From contig CBIHNI010000015.1 of assembly GCA_966211455.1 (NCBI GenBank), positions 60,303 through 124,302 on the forward strand: 64,000 bases of DNA, written 5' to 3'. Positions 41,275 through 50,595 of this stretch are shown here, piece after piece. The notes beneath the pieces are model-generated. The model saw only the letters and a program-made list of their open reading frames with translations, ran no database searches and was not told the DNA's origin. Both the position numbers and the translations under genes were made by a program. The DNA is from 21-14-0-10-47-8 sp966211455 (GTDB lineage: Bacteria; Bdellovibrionota; Bdellovibrionia; Bdellovibrionales; Bdellovibrionaceae). Position 1 is the first letter of the stretch. Each line of letters begins with the position of its first letter.

Positions 41275-42756
41275 ATGGCGTCGAACGGACTTATTACAAC
41301 AGGGATTAAAGGGCTGGATGAAATCTTATGCGGGGGTCTTCCACCGAATCGTCTTTATTTGATCGATGGTGATCCGGGCTCGGGAAAGACGACCCTGGGT
41401 TTGCAGTACCTGCTTGAAGGCATTCGCCTGAAAGAAAAAGTTCTGTATGTGACCCTCAGTGAAACGAAAGCCGAGGTGACATCGGTCGCAGCTTCGCATG
41501 GCTGGGATCTATCCGGAATCGATGTGTTTGAACTTCGCTCGGAAGACGAGCTTGAAGTGGACAATCAAAATACGTTCTTTCATCCTTCTGAAATCGAGCT
41601 CGGTGAAACCACCAAGGCGATTTTAGGTGTCATCGAAAAACTGAAACCCAAGCGCGTGGTATTTGATTCATTATCCGAGCTTCGCCTTTTGGCTCGGGAA
41701 AGCCTTCGCTACCGACGCCAGATCTTGGCACTGAAACAGTATTTTGCCGGCAAAGACATTTCCGTTTTGTTATTAGATGATCGCACGTCGGAAACGGGAG
41801 ATCTGGATCTGCACAGTTTGGTGCACGGGGTGATTCGTCTCGAACAGTTGGCTCCAGAATACGGCGCCGAACGACGGCGGTTGCGTGTCCTGAAGCTTCG
41901 GGGCGTTGGCTTTCGCGGCGGTTATCACGATTTCACTTTGAAAAAAGGCGGTATCTTTATTTTCCCAAGATTGGTGGCGAACGAATACCCGACAAGCCAA
42001 GAGCAGCATCTGCTGAAAAGCGGAGTGATCGAATTGGATGCGTTGCTTGGCGGCGGGATCGATCGCGGCGCCAGCACGTTGTTGATGGGGCCTGCGGGAA
42101 GCGGAAAGTCTTCACTGGCTTTGCAGTATGCGATTTCGGCCGCCAAGAAAGGCGAAAAAGCGGCAGTCTTTGCCTTCGATGAAGGCAAGCGTTCAATCCT
42201 GAAGCGATCGGCCGGGCTTGGGTTTGATATCGAACACTTTCTGACCAGCGGTCAAATCTCACTTCAGCAGATCGATCCGGCCGAACTATCACCAGGCGAA
42301 TTCGTGAATCTGGTTTGCGAAGCGGTCGAGCGTGATAAGGTCCGCGTCGTCATCATTGACAGTTTGAATGGTTACGTCAACGCCATGCCCGAAGAGCGCT
42401 TCTTGATCATTCAGATGCACGAGCTCCTCAGTTATCTCAATCAAAAAGGGGTCGCTACTTTCTTGGTGGTTTCTCAGCATGGATTGATCGGCGGCAATAT
42501 GGCTTCACCGGTGGATGTCAGTTATCTGGCCGACACGGTGATTTTGCTGCGCTATTTCGAAGCGACCGGCGAAGTGCACAAAGCGATTTCGGTGCTGAAG
42601 CGACGAAGCGGTAATCACGAGCGTTCGATCCGCGAAATTATGTTTTCGGATCAAGGCATCCAGGTCGGTCCGCAGCTGGAAGGCTTTCATGGCGTCCTGA
42701 CCGGGGTACCCGAAGCCCTGGGAAGCTCGACGGGAAACGGATTGGCGAAATCTTAA
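41275..42756 (+). CDS. KaiC-like double-domain RecA/RadA-family ATPase
   Basis: 493 residues. Two ATPase domains: Walker A GDPGSGKTTL (~30) and GPAGSGKSSL (~270); each has TGIKGLDEIL / GVIELDALLGGGIDRG start motifs and Walker B VVFDSLSEL / VVIIDSLNGY. Cyanobacterial KaiC keeps time; outside those genomes, KaiC-like proteins often pair with kinases in stress or signalling roles. KaiA and KaiB are not seen. The following hybrid kinase starts immediately after the stop, so one operon and a joint role are likely. Confidence 0.85.
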   Translation: MASNGLITTGIKGLDEILCGGLPPNRLYLIDGDPGSGKTTLGLQYLLEGIRLKEKVLYVTLSETKAEVTSVAASHGWDLSGIDVFELRSEDELEVDNQNTFFHPSEIELGETTKAILGVIEKLKPKRVVFDSLSELRLLARESLRYRRQILALKQYFAGKDISVLLLDDRTSETGDLDLHSLVHGVIRLEQLAPEYGAERRRLRVLKLRGVGFRGGYHDFTLKKGGIFIFPRLVANEYPTSQEQHLLKSGVIELDALLGGGIDRGASTLLMGPAGSGKSSLALQYAISAAKKGEKAAVFAFDEGKRSILKRSAGLGFDIEHFLTSGQISLQQIDPAELSPGEFVNLVCEAVERDKVRVVIIDSLNGYVNAMPEERFLIIQMHELLSYLNQKGVATFLVVSQHGLIGGNMASPVDVSYLADTVILLRYFEATGEVHKAISVLKRRSGNHERSIREIMFSDQGIQVGPQLEGFHGVLTGVPEALGSSTGNGLAKS

Positions 42757-44370
42757 ATGACGTGGACAGATGAACGCATTCTGATTTTGACCAGCACGCA
42801 AAAGGACTCGGAATCCACATTCAAGCTTTTGGAGGCGAATCGATTTCACCCCTATATCTGCCAAGGCTTCGCGGATTTGCTAAAGAGTATAGCGCAAGGT
42901 GCAGGCGCCTTGCTGCTGGCAAAAGAAGTTTTGGTGCACGCAAATTTGGATTTGTTGAAGGAGCAGCTGCAAGCGCAGGAGTCGTGGTCCGATCTTCCGA
43001 TCGTAATCTTGGCCAGCGCCGGGGATTTGACTCAAGGGAAAGCGGAAACCTTTCACGTTTTGAAGGCGCTTCGCAATGCCACCATTCTGGAGCGTCCCGT
43101 GCGCATCACCACTTTGACCAGTATGCTGGAATCGGCGATTTCCAATCGCCGCCGTCAGTACGAAGTGCGAAATCTTTTAAAAGATTTGATCGAAGCCCGC
43201 AAAGAGGCCGAGTTTTCAAAAAATGAATCCGATCGCGCCAATCACGCCAAGTCCGAATTTTTGGCGAACATGAGCCACGAGATTCGCACGCCATTGGGGG
43301 TGATCATCGGTTTTACGGATTTGGCGATCAACGAAACGGATTCGACCAAAGAAGAAAATCAAAGTTACCTGTCGGCGATTCATCGCAACGGGCAGCTGCT
43401 TTTGGCTTTGGTAAATGACATTTTGGATTTGGCCAAAGTCGAATCGGGCCGAATTGAAACTGAGTTTATCGACGTATCAATTTTAGGAACAATCAATGAC
43501 GTGGTGGCGGCTCTGCGTCCGACGGCGACGCGAAAAGGAGTCGAGATTATTTTCGATGCGCCAGCGGATGTACCGGCTTTTGGTAAAACCGATCCGACCC
43601 GTTTGCGCCAAATCGTCATGAACGTTTTAGGAAATGCGATCAAGTTCACCAAGCAAGGAAAGATTTTGCTTCAGCTTCATTGGCAGCCAACCCACGAAGG
43701 TTTCTTTCAGGTGTTTCTCACAGTTAAGGACACCGGGCTTGGAATTTCGGAACAGCAGCAGACCAAGCTTTTCCAACCTTTCAGTCAGGCCGATAGCTCG
43801 ATGACCCGGGAGTACGGTGGCACCGGTTTGGGATTGGTGCTCTCAAAACAGCTGGCTCGCGTCTTGGGTGGAGATCTCAGACTGCTTGAAAGCACGCCGA
43901 ATGTCGGATCGACATTCGAAATTTCGTTCGAAGCGGGGGTTTCGGCGCCTGATGTTCGCAGTCTTGGTGGGCGCCTGCCGAAAAAGATTCATCCGCTGGA
44001 AGGCGTGCGAATTTTGATCGTCGAAGACTCTTTCGATAACCAACAGATTGTTTCGCGCATTTTGAAAATGGCCGGCGCTTCGATCGAACTTGCAAACGAT
44101 GGGGTCGAGGCCGTAGAGAGAGCTTTGGCCCAAGATTTCGATGTGATCTTAATGGATATCCAGATGCCCCATATGGACGGCAAAGAAGCCACCCGCCGCC
44201 TGCGTGAACAGGGCTACCAAAAGCCGATCATCGCGTTGACCGCCAACGCCTTAAAGGATGAAAGAGAAGAGTCCGTTCGGCTCGGCTTTGATGATTATCT
44301 CACAAAGCCCATTCAGCGGGGCGCGCTCTTGGAAGCTTTAGAAAAAGCATCTGAATCCGGAATCCGTTAA
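42757..44370 (+). CDS. Hybrid histidine kinase with receiver domain
   Basis: 537 residues, no membrane helix. The N-terminal ~120 residues resemble a degenerate receiver. HisKA with FLANMSHEIRTPLGVI (His ~173), HATPase with LGNAIKF, DTGLGI, FQPFSQAD and GGTGLGL. The C-terminal REC (~420-537) has ILIVEDSFD, Asp in VILMDIQMP and Lys in YLTKPI. ATG follows the KaiC-like stop codon directly, and the Shine-Dalgarno would be within that gene. It is the likely partner of the KaiC-like ATPase. Confidence 0.9.
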   Translation: MTWTDERILILTSTQKDSESTFKLLEANRFHPYICQGFADLLKSIAQGAGALLLAKEVLVHANLDLLKEQLQAQESWSDLPIVILASAGDLTQGKAETFHVLKALRNATILERPVRITTLTSMLESAISNRRRQYEVRNLLKDLIEARKEAEFSKNESDRANHAKSEFLANMSHEIRTPLGVIIGFTDLAINETDSTKEENQSYLSAIHRNGQLLLALVNDILDLAKVESGRIETEFIDVSILGTINDVVAALRPTATRKGVEIIFDAPADVPAFGKTDPTRLRQIVMNVLGNAIKFTKQGKILLQLHWQPTHEGFFQVFLTVKDTGLGISEQQQTKLFQPFSQADSSMTREYGGTGLGLVLSKQLARVLGGDLRLLESTPNVGSTFEISFEAGVSAPDVRSLGGRLPKKIHPLEGVRILIVEDSFDNQQIVSRILKMAGASIELANDGVEAVERALAQDFDVILMDIQMPHMDGKEATRRLREQGYQKPIIALTANALKDEREESVRLGFDDYLTKPIQRGALLEALEKASESGIR

Positions 44371-44441
44371 ACAGCTGACTTTCGACAAAAACACGGTCTT
44401 TGCCGTCTCGCGCAGATCATTGAAAGGAGTATTCTCATTTC

Positions 44442-45227
44442 ATGAAAGCCTCGCTCTTTGTTGGCACCGCCGCTTGGACCATTCCTTCTCAGTACAAGGA
44501 TCTTTTTCCGGCGAAGGGCTCGCATCTGGAAAAGTACGCGCAGATACTGACGGGGGTTGAGCTCAATTCGTCCTTCTATCGCGATCATCAGGCCAAAACT
44601 TACGAACGCTGGGCGCTGTCGACGCCGGAAAATTTCAAGTTTGCGGTGAAGCTGTCGCGCGAGCTGACTCATGATCAAAGATTGGAATGCGCGCCCGAAG
44701 CCTTGGCCGAAAAGTTAGAGGCCATATCGAAGCTGGGCGAAAAGTTCGGCGTTTTGCTGGTGCAGTTGCCACCCAGTCTGAGTTTCGAGCGAGACACGGC
44801 AAAAGAATTTTTTGCGAACCTGCGCGAGATCACCAACGTGCCGATTGCCTTTGAGCCACGCCATCTGACCTGGGTGACGCCGCCAGCATTGCGGATTTTG
44901 AAAGAGTTCCGAATCTCAAAAGTCGTCGCCGACCCGGATCCTTGCGAAATTCCAAACTGGCAAGAGTACCTGACCGAAGATTTGGTTTACCACCGATTGC
45001 ATGGATCGCCGAAGGTGTACCGCTCGCTGTATTCGGAAAAGATCATTGAAACGACCGCCGAGCTGATGCAAGAGCAAAAGGTCACCCATCAAAACGTGTG
45101 GTGCATGTTCGACAACACGGCTTACGGATTTGCGACTTACAATGCGCTTCAGCTGTTGAAGGTGTTGAAGCCGAAGCAAAGGCTGCGTTTGCCCAGCCCT
45201 GCGTTCGAAGAATTTTCTTACCTGTAG
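44442..45227 (+). CDS. DUF72 (YecE-like) TIM-barrel protein
   Basis: 261 residues; AAAGGAG upstream of ATG 44442. LFVGTAAWTIPSQYKDLFP, then VELNSSFYRDHQAKTYERWALSTPENFKFAVKLSRELTHDQRL, then LLVQLPPSLSF, FEPRHLTW and YHRLHGSPKVY are the family motifs. The function of the family is unknown. The stop is followed at once by the convergent CMD-family gene. Confidence 0.9.
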   Translation: MKASLFVGTAAWTIPSQYKDLFPAKGSHLEKYAQILTGVELNSSFYRDHQAKTYERWALSTPENFKFAVKLSRELTHDQRLECAPEALAEKLEAISKLGEKFGVLLVQLPPSLSFERDTAKEFFANLREITNVPIAFEPRHLTWVTPPALRILKEFRISKVVADPDPCEIPNWQEYLTEDLVYHRLHGSPKVYRSLYSEKIIETTAELMQEQKVTHQNVWCMFDNTAYGFATYNALQLLKVLKPKQRLRLPSPAFEEFSYL

Positions 45228-45293
45228 GTGAGAACGGAATTTAAATTTCTGACGCAGCTCTTCTGGTGCGCAACGAAAGTGCCGAGCAATGAG

Positions 45294-45815
45294 CTAATGC
45301 CCAACATGAAGTGCGACCAAGAATCGCGAGACCATGTTGTAACAGCTGATCACCGCCACCGCTTCGACGGTTTGGGTTTCGCCCAGCAGGCCTTTGGCGT
45401 GATCAAAGGTGGCGTCGGAAACTTGGATCTGGCGGGTGGACTCGTCGGTGAGGGCGATCACGGCTTTTTCGGTTTCAGAGAAGTGGGTCAGGGGTTTGCC
45501 TGTTTTTAACTCATCCAGTTGGGCTTGGGTTCCGCCTTCTTTCAGGAAAATGGGGGCGTGCTGGGTCCATTCGTAATCGGCGCCATTCAGCTGGGCGATC
45601 CGGCAGATGATCAGCTCGCGCAGCAGGCCGGGCAGGCTGAGATCGGCACGGATCCGCTTCAGATATTGATTCCAGCCTTCGGCCAGGGGGATGCTTTTCA
45701 GCAGCGCGCGGTCCAAATCCAGCAGTTTTCCGCCAGGTCGGCGGGCCCGAATCTGCTGGAGAAGGTCTTTTGGAGCTGAGTCCCCGTCCTGCCAGGGCTT
45801 GATCCTTTGCTTCAT
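45294..45815 (-). CDS. Carboxymuconolactone decarboxylase-like (AhpD superfamily) protein
   Basis: 173 residues from ATG 45815; an ATG four codons upstream has no ribosome site. LRELIICRIAQLNGADYEWTQHAPIFLKEGGTQAQLDEL is the CMD core. It lacks the C-x-x-C of AhpD, so peroxidase activity is unlikely. FSETEKAVIALTDESTR is conserved. Precise substrate unknown. Its upstream region abuts the tRNA. Confidence 0.8.
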   Translation of the reverse strand: MKQRIKPWQDGDSAPKDLLQQIRARRPGGKLLDLDRALLKSIPLAEGWNQYLKRIRADLSLPGLLRELIICRIAQLNGADYEWTQHAPIFLKEGGTQAQLDELKTGKPLTHFSETEKAVIALTDESTRQIQVSDATFDHAKGLLGETQTVEAVAVISCYNMVSRFLVALHVGH

Positions 45816-45930
45816 CCCGAAAAGCATAGGAAAGAATCGGGGGTGGGTAAAGGGTAGACCTTGACAGGGGTGGGAAAAATTGATGAATTGAGCGCCACCT
45901 GAGTCTTTGTTTTTCGCATCCATTTTATGT

Positions 45931-46017
45931 GCCCGGATGGCGGAACTGGTAGACGCGCTAGTTTCAGGTACTAGTAATCGCAAGGTTGTGCAGGTTCAAG
46001 TCCTGTTCCGGGCACCA
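45931..46017 (+). tRNA. tRNA-Leu (anticodon CAG)
   Basis: Acceptor GCCCGGA pairs with TCCGGGC; discriminator A and CCA are encoded. Anticodon arm CTAGT-TTCAGGT-ACTAG with CAG. A variable arm is present (TAATCGCAAGGTTGT), and the T-loop TTCAAGT is standard. 87 bases including CCA. It is the integration site of the element extending right to 56797. Confidence 0.95.
45962..46017 (+). repeat. Attachment site copy at tRNA end (attL)
   Basis: Starts TTTCAGGTACTAGTAATCG and runs through the T-arm, acceptor and CCA. Direct repeat with 56742-56797. Confidence 0.85.
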
Positions 46018-46098
46018 CGTAAATTCGAGATGGCTCTGAAAAAGAGCCGATCTCAACTTCCCAAAAAATTAAAAGGCCCATGAAAAGCCCACGAAGGT

Positions 46099-47163
46099 TT
46101 AAGGCTCATGTTCGAATCGAACTAGAGCTTCTCTGCCCTTGCCAAGAAAGGCGGCGTGGCGGACGTATCTCATCGTCGTATTGATGTCTGCGTGGCCCAA
46201 TGCCGCCTGAGCTTCAACAATGTTCCCACCTTGAGCAACATAGTGGGAAGCAAAGGTGTGTCTCAAACAATGAGGGGTGATAAGCTTGACCCCAGCTTGG
46301 ATCTGATCTTTTTTGAACATTCGCAGAAGCCATTCATACTTCATGGGTGTTCCGTCCGAATTCAAAAAGAGCAGTTCATGGGAATGAGATTGAAGCAGCT
46401 TTTCCAGCGCCCCTTTTAGGCTGGGGCTCAGTGCACACATTCTTTCTCGTCCACTCTTTGTTTGATCTTTGATCGTCTTGAGTATCCGATCTTGAGATCG
46501 AAAAATTTTGATCAGGCTTGCATGAAGATCAACGCTGTCTCTTTTTAAAGCCAGAAGCTCCGATATCCTGAGCCCTGTTTCATAAGCCAGCCAATAAAGC
46601 AGAAATCTTTCGGGCGAGTTTTCAGAAGCCCACTTCAAAAAAGTTTGGGCTTCATTGGCAGTCCAATATGCGACGGGCCTCAACGGCTCTTCACGCCTTG
46701 AGATTGACCTCAGAGGGTTGATCGAAGAAAAATCCAACTTCATTGCTTTGGCATAGATTGTACTTGCGACATTCTGAATTCGATTCAACCGAGCGTTCGA
46801 AAACCCACTTTCAGAAAGCTTTGAAAGCAATTGAGCCCATTCAAACTTTTTGATGTCATTCAAGTTTCGATGACCGAAGGTCGGTCGGAAGTGAGCATTG
46901 AAAATTCGTATGTAATCGACTTTCGTAGCTTCACTGATACCTGCGTTGGGCAAATAATGTGAATCGAAAAATTCGCTAAGCGAAATCTTGCTATCCAAAA
47001 TCGCAAGGTCTCCTCTTTCGAGCTTCAGTCGTTCCTGATTCACCCAGGTTTGGGCATCAATCTTTCTTCTGAATGTTTTTGATTTTATGAATCGCTGCTT
47101 GAAGATGAGTTCCGCTTTGTAGCGAAGTTCCCCTTCTTTTGTAGCAATTTTTTTAATAGCCAT
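46099..47163 (-). CDS. int: Tyrosine recombinase integrase
   Basis: 354 residues; AAAAGGAG before ATG 47163. N-terminal arm-binding (~1-60) and SAM-like core-binding domain (YLPNAGISEATKVDYIRIFNAHF, ~85-180), then catalytic domain with Arg in TGLRISELLAL, H-x-x-R in PHCLRHTFASHYV and His/Tyr in LGHADINTTMRYVRH. Adjacent to tRNA-Leu, so it catalyses integration and excision at the attachment site. Overlaps the excisionase-like gene by 11 bases. Confidence 0.9.
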   Translation of the reverse strand: MAIKKIATKEGELRYKAELIFKQRFIKSKTFRRKIDAQTWVNQERLKLERGDLAILDSKISLSEFFDSHYLPNAGISEATKVDYIRIFNAHFRPTFGHRNLNDIKKFEWAQLLSKLSESGFSNARLNRIQNVASTIYAKAMKLDFSSINPLRSISRREEPLRPVAYWTANEAQTFLKWASENSPERFLLYWLAYETGLRISELLALKRDSVDLHASLIKIFRSQDRILKTIKDQTKSGRERMCALSPSLKGALEKLLQSHSHELLFLNSDGTPMKYEWLLRMFKKDQIQAGVKLITPHCLRHTFASHYVAQGGNIVEAQAALGHADINTTMRYVRHAAFLGKGREALVRFEHEP

Positions 47164-47374
47164 GTTGTTCTCCTTTTCGGAGATCAGCCAGGACTTTCTG
47201 TAAGCTGAAGCGGATGAGCCGAGGGCCAAGACGTTCCGGTTGAATCAATCCACGATAGACCCAGCCATAAATCGTTTTGTCGCTCACCTTGAGGTGAGCT
47301 GCCAGCTCAGCCGCCGTCAGTAATTGTTGCGCGTCTATTTGGTTATCAAAGAGCTTCGTCGTTGTCTTATTCAT
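47153..47374 (-). CDS. Excisionase-like helix-turn-helix protein
   Basis: 73 residues from ATG 47374 with AAGGGAAA ahead. LLTAAELAAHLKVSDKTIYGWVYRGLIQPERLGPRLIRF is the MerR-like/excisionase DNA-binding fold. It probably directs integrase toward excision or represses the integrase operon. Overlaps the integrase start. Confidence 0.8.
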   Translation of the reverse strand: MNKTTTKLFDNQIDAQQLLTAAELAAHLKVSDKTIYGWVYRGLIQPERLGPRLIRFSLQKVLADLRKGEQHGY

Positions 47375-47463
47375 AAATTTTCCCTTAATCAACTTTCAAA
47401 ATTTCCCATTTCTGCCCTTAAGGATTTGACCCAAAAAATTTTGCCAAATTGAAGGTGAAGGGC

Positions 47464-49449
47464 TTAATCGTCTAACAAGGGAAATGTCCCACTCTCCTTG
47501 GCCTGGCGCATCTCGTTCAACTTGGCAAAAAATTTCTCATCTACACGTCTATAGACCCAATATGCTTCCCCTCTTTTTCCGCCCTCAATGGGAACACGTT
47601 TGTTTTCTAAGAGTCCGAAACTAACCATCTCTTTGAGCCCTGCGCGCGTGTATTTTTCGCCAAAGCCATTTTCTTTCATCTCATTAAGAAGGACGGGTGA
47701 TTCAATTTCTTTTACGTTTTCAAAGATGGCGAAAAGCTTTTCTCTAACTTCATCTTTAACCGACTCTTTGGGACTGGGCTTTTGCGATCTTTGTTCTTCT
47801 TGAACTTCCTCCGAAAACACTGCTCTTCGATAGAGTCGCACTCCATCTTCTTTAATTTTTTCCAAAGTGAATTTGCCATTCTTGTCGATGCGAAAGCCAA
47901 AGCACTCAGAGCGATCCATGAAATAGTCATTTGCTTTTGTTGGCATAATCACTCTCAAAAGTTCATCTTCGGGATGACAGAAGCATAAAACTTCTGATCG
48001 GACGGCATTTGTAAATGCTGCTGAACCACTTCCGGCGTTTGCTGGATCAAGTGGAGGCGTCTTCGTGACGTGTCTAATCACCAGGATTGCAACACTATAT
48101 TCCCGAGCGAGATCATTTAACCGTTTCAGCCGAGGATAAATTTCGGTCGCTTCATTTGAACCAGTTCCTTGGCCCAATTGGGCCATGATCGGATCAATCA
48201 CAAAAACAGTGGGTTTATATTTAACAATGATTTCTTCAATTCTCTCATAATCAATGTCACGACCGGACCGCGTGTCCAAATTCAAAGCCTCATCAATGAT
48301 AAAAAGATTACCTTCATCCTTTTCAAAACGATCAAATCTATTTGCGATGGTCATCTCAGGGTCATCATCGGTATTCAAATAAACAACATTTCCTTTCTGT
48401 AAACGGTGCCCATAAAAATCTCCGCCCGTTGAGATCGCCGCAGAAAGAGCTGTTAAAAAATAAGACTTTCCTATTCCACCCCTTCCAGTAAAAGCACTCA
48501 AAAGTCCTTTCGGAATCAGACCTGGTACGACGAACTCCATATTTTTTCGAGCAATGTCTTTCAAACATCTGATACTGAGCTGAGAATTATTCTTTTTGTC
48601 ATGACCAAATTCTTCAAAGGGCTTCGCCGCATGGTATCTTGTCTGATACTTGAGACATCGAAAGGCTTCTTCAAGTTCCAAACTTGTTCTCATACAAAAA
48701 ACTTTGCAAATACCCTGAAGAAATATCTCATCAAAATTTTTTGCGAGCCCTTCTCTGAGAAGTTTTGTCAGAGCATCATTGCGGGCACCCTCGGGAGCTT
48801 TGGCTTCCTGCACCCACTTCAAAAATTTTAGCTGCTCTTTTGAAAGGCGCTTCCCACCATTTAAAACTGCAAGATGGGCAAACTCGACCTCATCAAGTAA
48901 ATATCTTTTCCCACTCAATTCGATAATTTCTACCCGCTTTGGATTTTTCGGATCTTTGAGATGAAAAAAACCTGGCAGCCTCATTAAGCGAGCCAAGTTG
49001 GAAACTTTCGGATCGCTTCCATAAAAGAGGCTCAAAAGCTTTTGAATTTCCTCGAAACGCGAAATATTTTCGCCAGGCTGAAGAAACCAATAAGCATGAA
49101 AACCATTTCCGCTTCGAACAATAGCAGAGGGAGACAATGGCCACTCTTTCGGAAAACAAAAATGTTCCTGATCAATAAAGAGCGCATTTAATCCAATGAC
49201 ATTTTTATCCTTAGTTCCGTGACCATCGGTCTTATTTACTACAGCGAATATGCCGACGTTTTCCTTATTTAGCTGCATTGCTTTGATCTCAATGTCAGAT
49301 AGTTTTGAAAACTTATGAAGACTTGCTGAAGACTTCACGTCGTCTCGAAAACCAACAAAATGAACATGCGGCTCAGCTTGACCATGAAGATGCTCCAGGA
49401 ATGATAAAGTTTGACCAAGATCACACATGCTATGGCCAAAGTTATCCAT
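47464..49449 (-). CDS. RepA-like AAA ATPase with primase-like N-terminus
   Basis: 661 residues from ATG 49449 with GAGG six bases ahead. N-terminal ~1-200 resembles RepB-type/archaeo-eukaryotic primase (ALFIDQEHF, SAIVRSGNGFHAYWFLQPG, LARLMRLPGFFHLKDPKNPKRV). The middle is a RecA-like helicase/ATPase: Walker A TGRGGIGKSYF (~385), Walker B TVFVIDPIMAQLGQGTG. The C-terminus has a winged-helix-like segment. It likely primes or unwinds the element's own replication. Confidence 0.85.
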   Translation of the reverse strand: MDNFGHSMCDLGQTLSFLEHLHGQAEPHVHFVGFRDDVKSSASLHKFSKLSDIEIKAMQLNKENVGIFAVVNKTDGHGTKDKNVIGLNALFIDQEHFCFPKEWPLSPSAIVRSGNGFHAYWFLQPGENISRFEEIQKLLSLFYGSDPKVSNLARLMRLPGFFHLKDPKNPKRVEIIELSGKRYLLDEVEFAHLAVLNGGKRLSKEQLKFLKWVQEAKAPEGARNDALTKLLREGLAKNFDEIFLQGICKVFCMRTSLELEEAFRCLKYQTRYHAAKPFEEFGHDKKNNSQLSIRCLKDIARKNMEFVVPGLIPKGLLSAFTGRGGIGKSYFLTALSAAISTGGDFYGHRLQKGNVVYLNTDDDPEMTIANRFDRFEKDEGNLFIIDEALNLDTRSGRDIDYERIEEIIVKYKPTVFVIDPIMAQLGQGTGSNEATEIYPRLKRLNDLAREYSVAILVIRHVTKTPPLDPANAGSGSAAFTNAVRSEVLCFCHPEDELLRVIMPTKANDYFMDRSECFGFRIDKNGKFTLEKIKEDGVRLYRRAVFSEEVQEEQRSQKPSPKESVKDEVREKLFAIFENVKEIESPVLLNEMKENGFGEKYTRAGLKEMVSFGLLENKRVPIEGGKRGEAYWVYRRVDEKFFAKLNEMRQAKESGTFPLLDD

Positions 49450-49639
49450 TTGAGACCTCATGCTTGCGAACCCACTCCTCGACAGTCTTTCGGTCAAAGC
49501 GAATTGACTTTCCGATCTTGATATATGGCAGACGGCCAATGCTGACCTCATACCGAATCCGCGAAATGGAAAACTTCAAAATCTCTGCCACGTCGCCGAT
49601 TGTTAACAATTCTTGCTTGCCTTGAGGATTCACATCCAT
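49442..49639 (-). CDS. Excisionase-type helix-turn-helix protein
   Basis: 65 residues from ATG 49639; AAAGGAGG upstream. LLTIGDVAEILKFSISRIRYEVSIGRLPYIKIGKSIRFDRKTVEEWVRKH is the same fold as 47153-47374, but not close in sequence. It overlaps the RepA-like start by eight bases and is probably a replication or regulatory partner. Confidence 0.75.
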   Translation of the reverse strand: MDVNPQGKQELLTIGDVAEILKFSISRIRYEVSIGRLPYIKIGKSIRFDRKTVEEWVRKHEVSNG

Positions 49640-49701
49640 CACAACCTCCTTTGAATATCTGAGAACAGTTGGTACCAACTGGATTTTTGAAAGGCGATCA
49701 A

Positions 49702-50328
49702 ATGAGGCACCAAAACTTTGAAAGAAAATTTGGGGCAACCTCTAAGACTGATGAAATTTCCAATATTTCCGGACTTTTAGGGGATCTGAGAAATTCAATT
49801 GAGAAAAACTCAGCAAGAAATCATGTTTTAAGTGCATCTGACATTTTAATAATTCAGTCGCTTCATAGTTTCGTCGAAGAAAATTTGGATTGGCAACATG
49901 ACCTGTTTCTTTCTGATTTTGACCTCAGTTGCTACGAACTTGCTGGAACGACCCCTAAAGCACTCAGAGAGACCCAAGAAGCCTTTCCATTCCATGACTG
50001 GCATTTTCATCTTACAAGACTGGATGTTTACGCCAATATTGAAGAACGATTTAACATCAAGCTTTCGAGCGAAGATAAAGAGTCTCTCGAAGAAGATCGC
50101 TTTTTCTTTGAAGCGAACGATAACTTATCAGTTGCTCGGGGAAGAAATCCCAAGAATCGTCGCCCCAGTTATCTTGAAATGTACTGTATAAAACTCTCAG
50201 AAATTCTCAAAAGCTCTCCCAATGGCCGATACCAAAACCTTTCAAAGCATCGCGACTTGGCCTTGAATCGGCAGTACCTTAGTCAGAGAACAAAAGAATT
50301 GAATACAAGCAGCTTTTGGGAAAACTAA
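49702..50328 (+). CDS. Island protein of unknown family
   Basis: 208 residues; ATG 49702 follows AAAGG. The start region from 49669 has no better site. Acidic and helical, with LGDLRNSIEKNSARNHVLSASDILIIQSLH and RFFFEANDNLSVARGRNPKNRR. No domain recognised. It is divergent from the RepA operon, with a ~62-base gap. Confidence 0.55.
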   Translation: MRHQNFERKFGATSKTDEISNISGLLGDLRNSIEKNSARNHVLSASDILIIQSLHSFVEENLDWQHDLFLSDFDLSCYELAGTTPKALRETQEAFPFHDWHFHLTRLDVYANIEERFNIKLSSEDKESLEEDRFFFEANDNLSVARGRNPKNRRPSYLEMYCIKLSEILKSSPNGRYQNLSKHRDLALNRQYLSQRTKELNTSSFWEN

Positions 50329-50595
50329 AAGGGGCCATTTTCATTTTTTTTGAATTTCCAAATTCGCAAAACACCTCACTGATGATCAAAAGACACCGTT
50401 TTAATAGCTAATACGCCCATATAATATAGAGACAGCCTCTTTCAGAAATTTCAAAATTTGATGAAACTTTTCGAGGTCACCCTGGGCCTTTGCATTTTCT
50501 CTGATTCAACGGTGGATGGGGTGGAGTGGGGGTTGATTTAATTTGAGACACCTTGATGTTTGCCTTAGATAAAGGTCCAGTTAGCTTCTTCCGAT
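50329..50595. other. Intergenic region with weak promoter-like signal
   Basis: TATAAT at 50420-50425 lacks a clear -35 box. A G-rich stretch (GGATGGGGTGGAGTGGGGG) lies at ~50512-50530. Nothing else identifiable. Confidence 0.4.
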
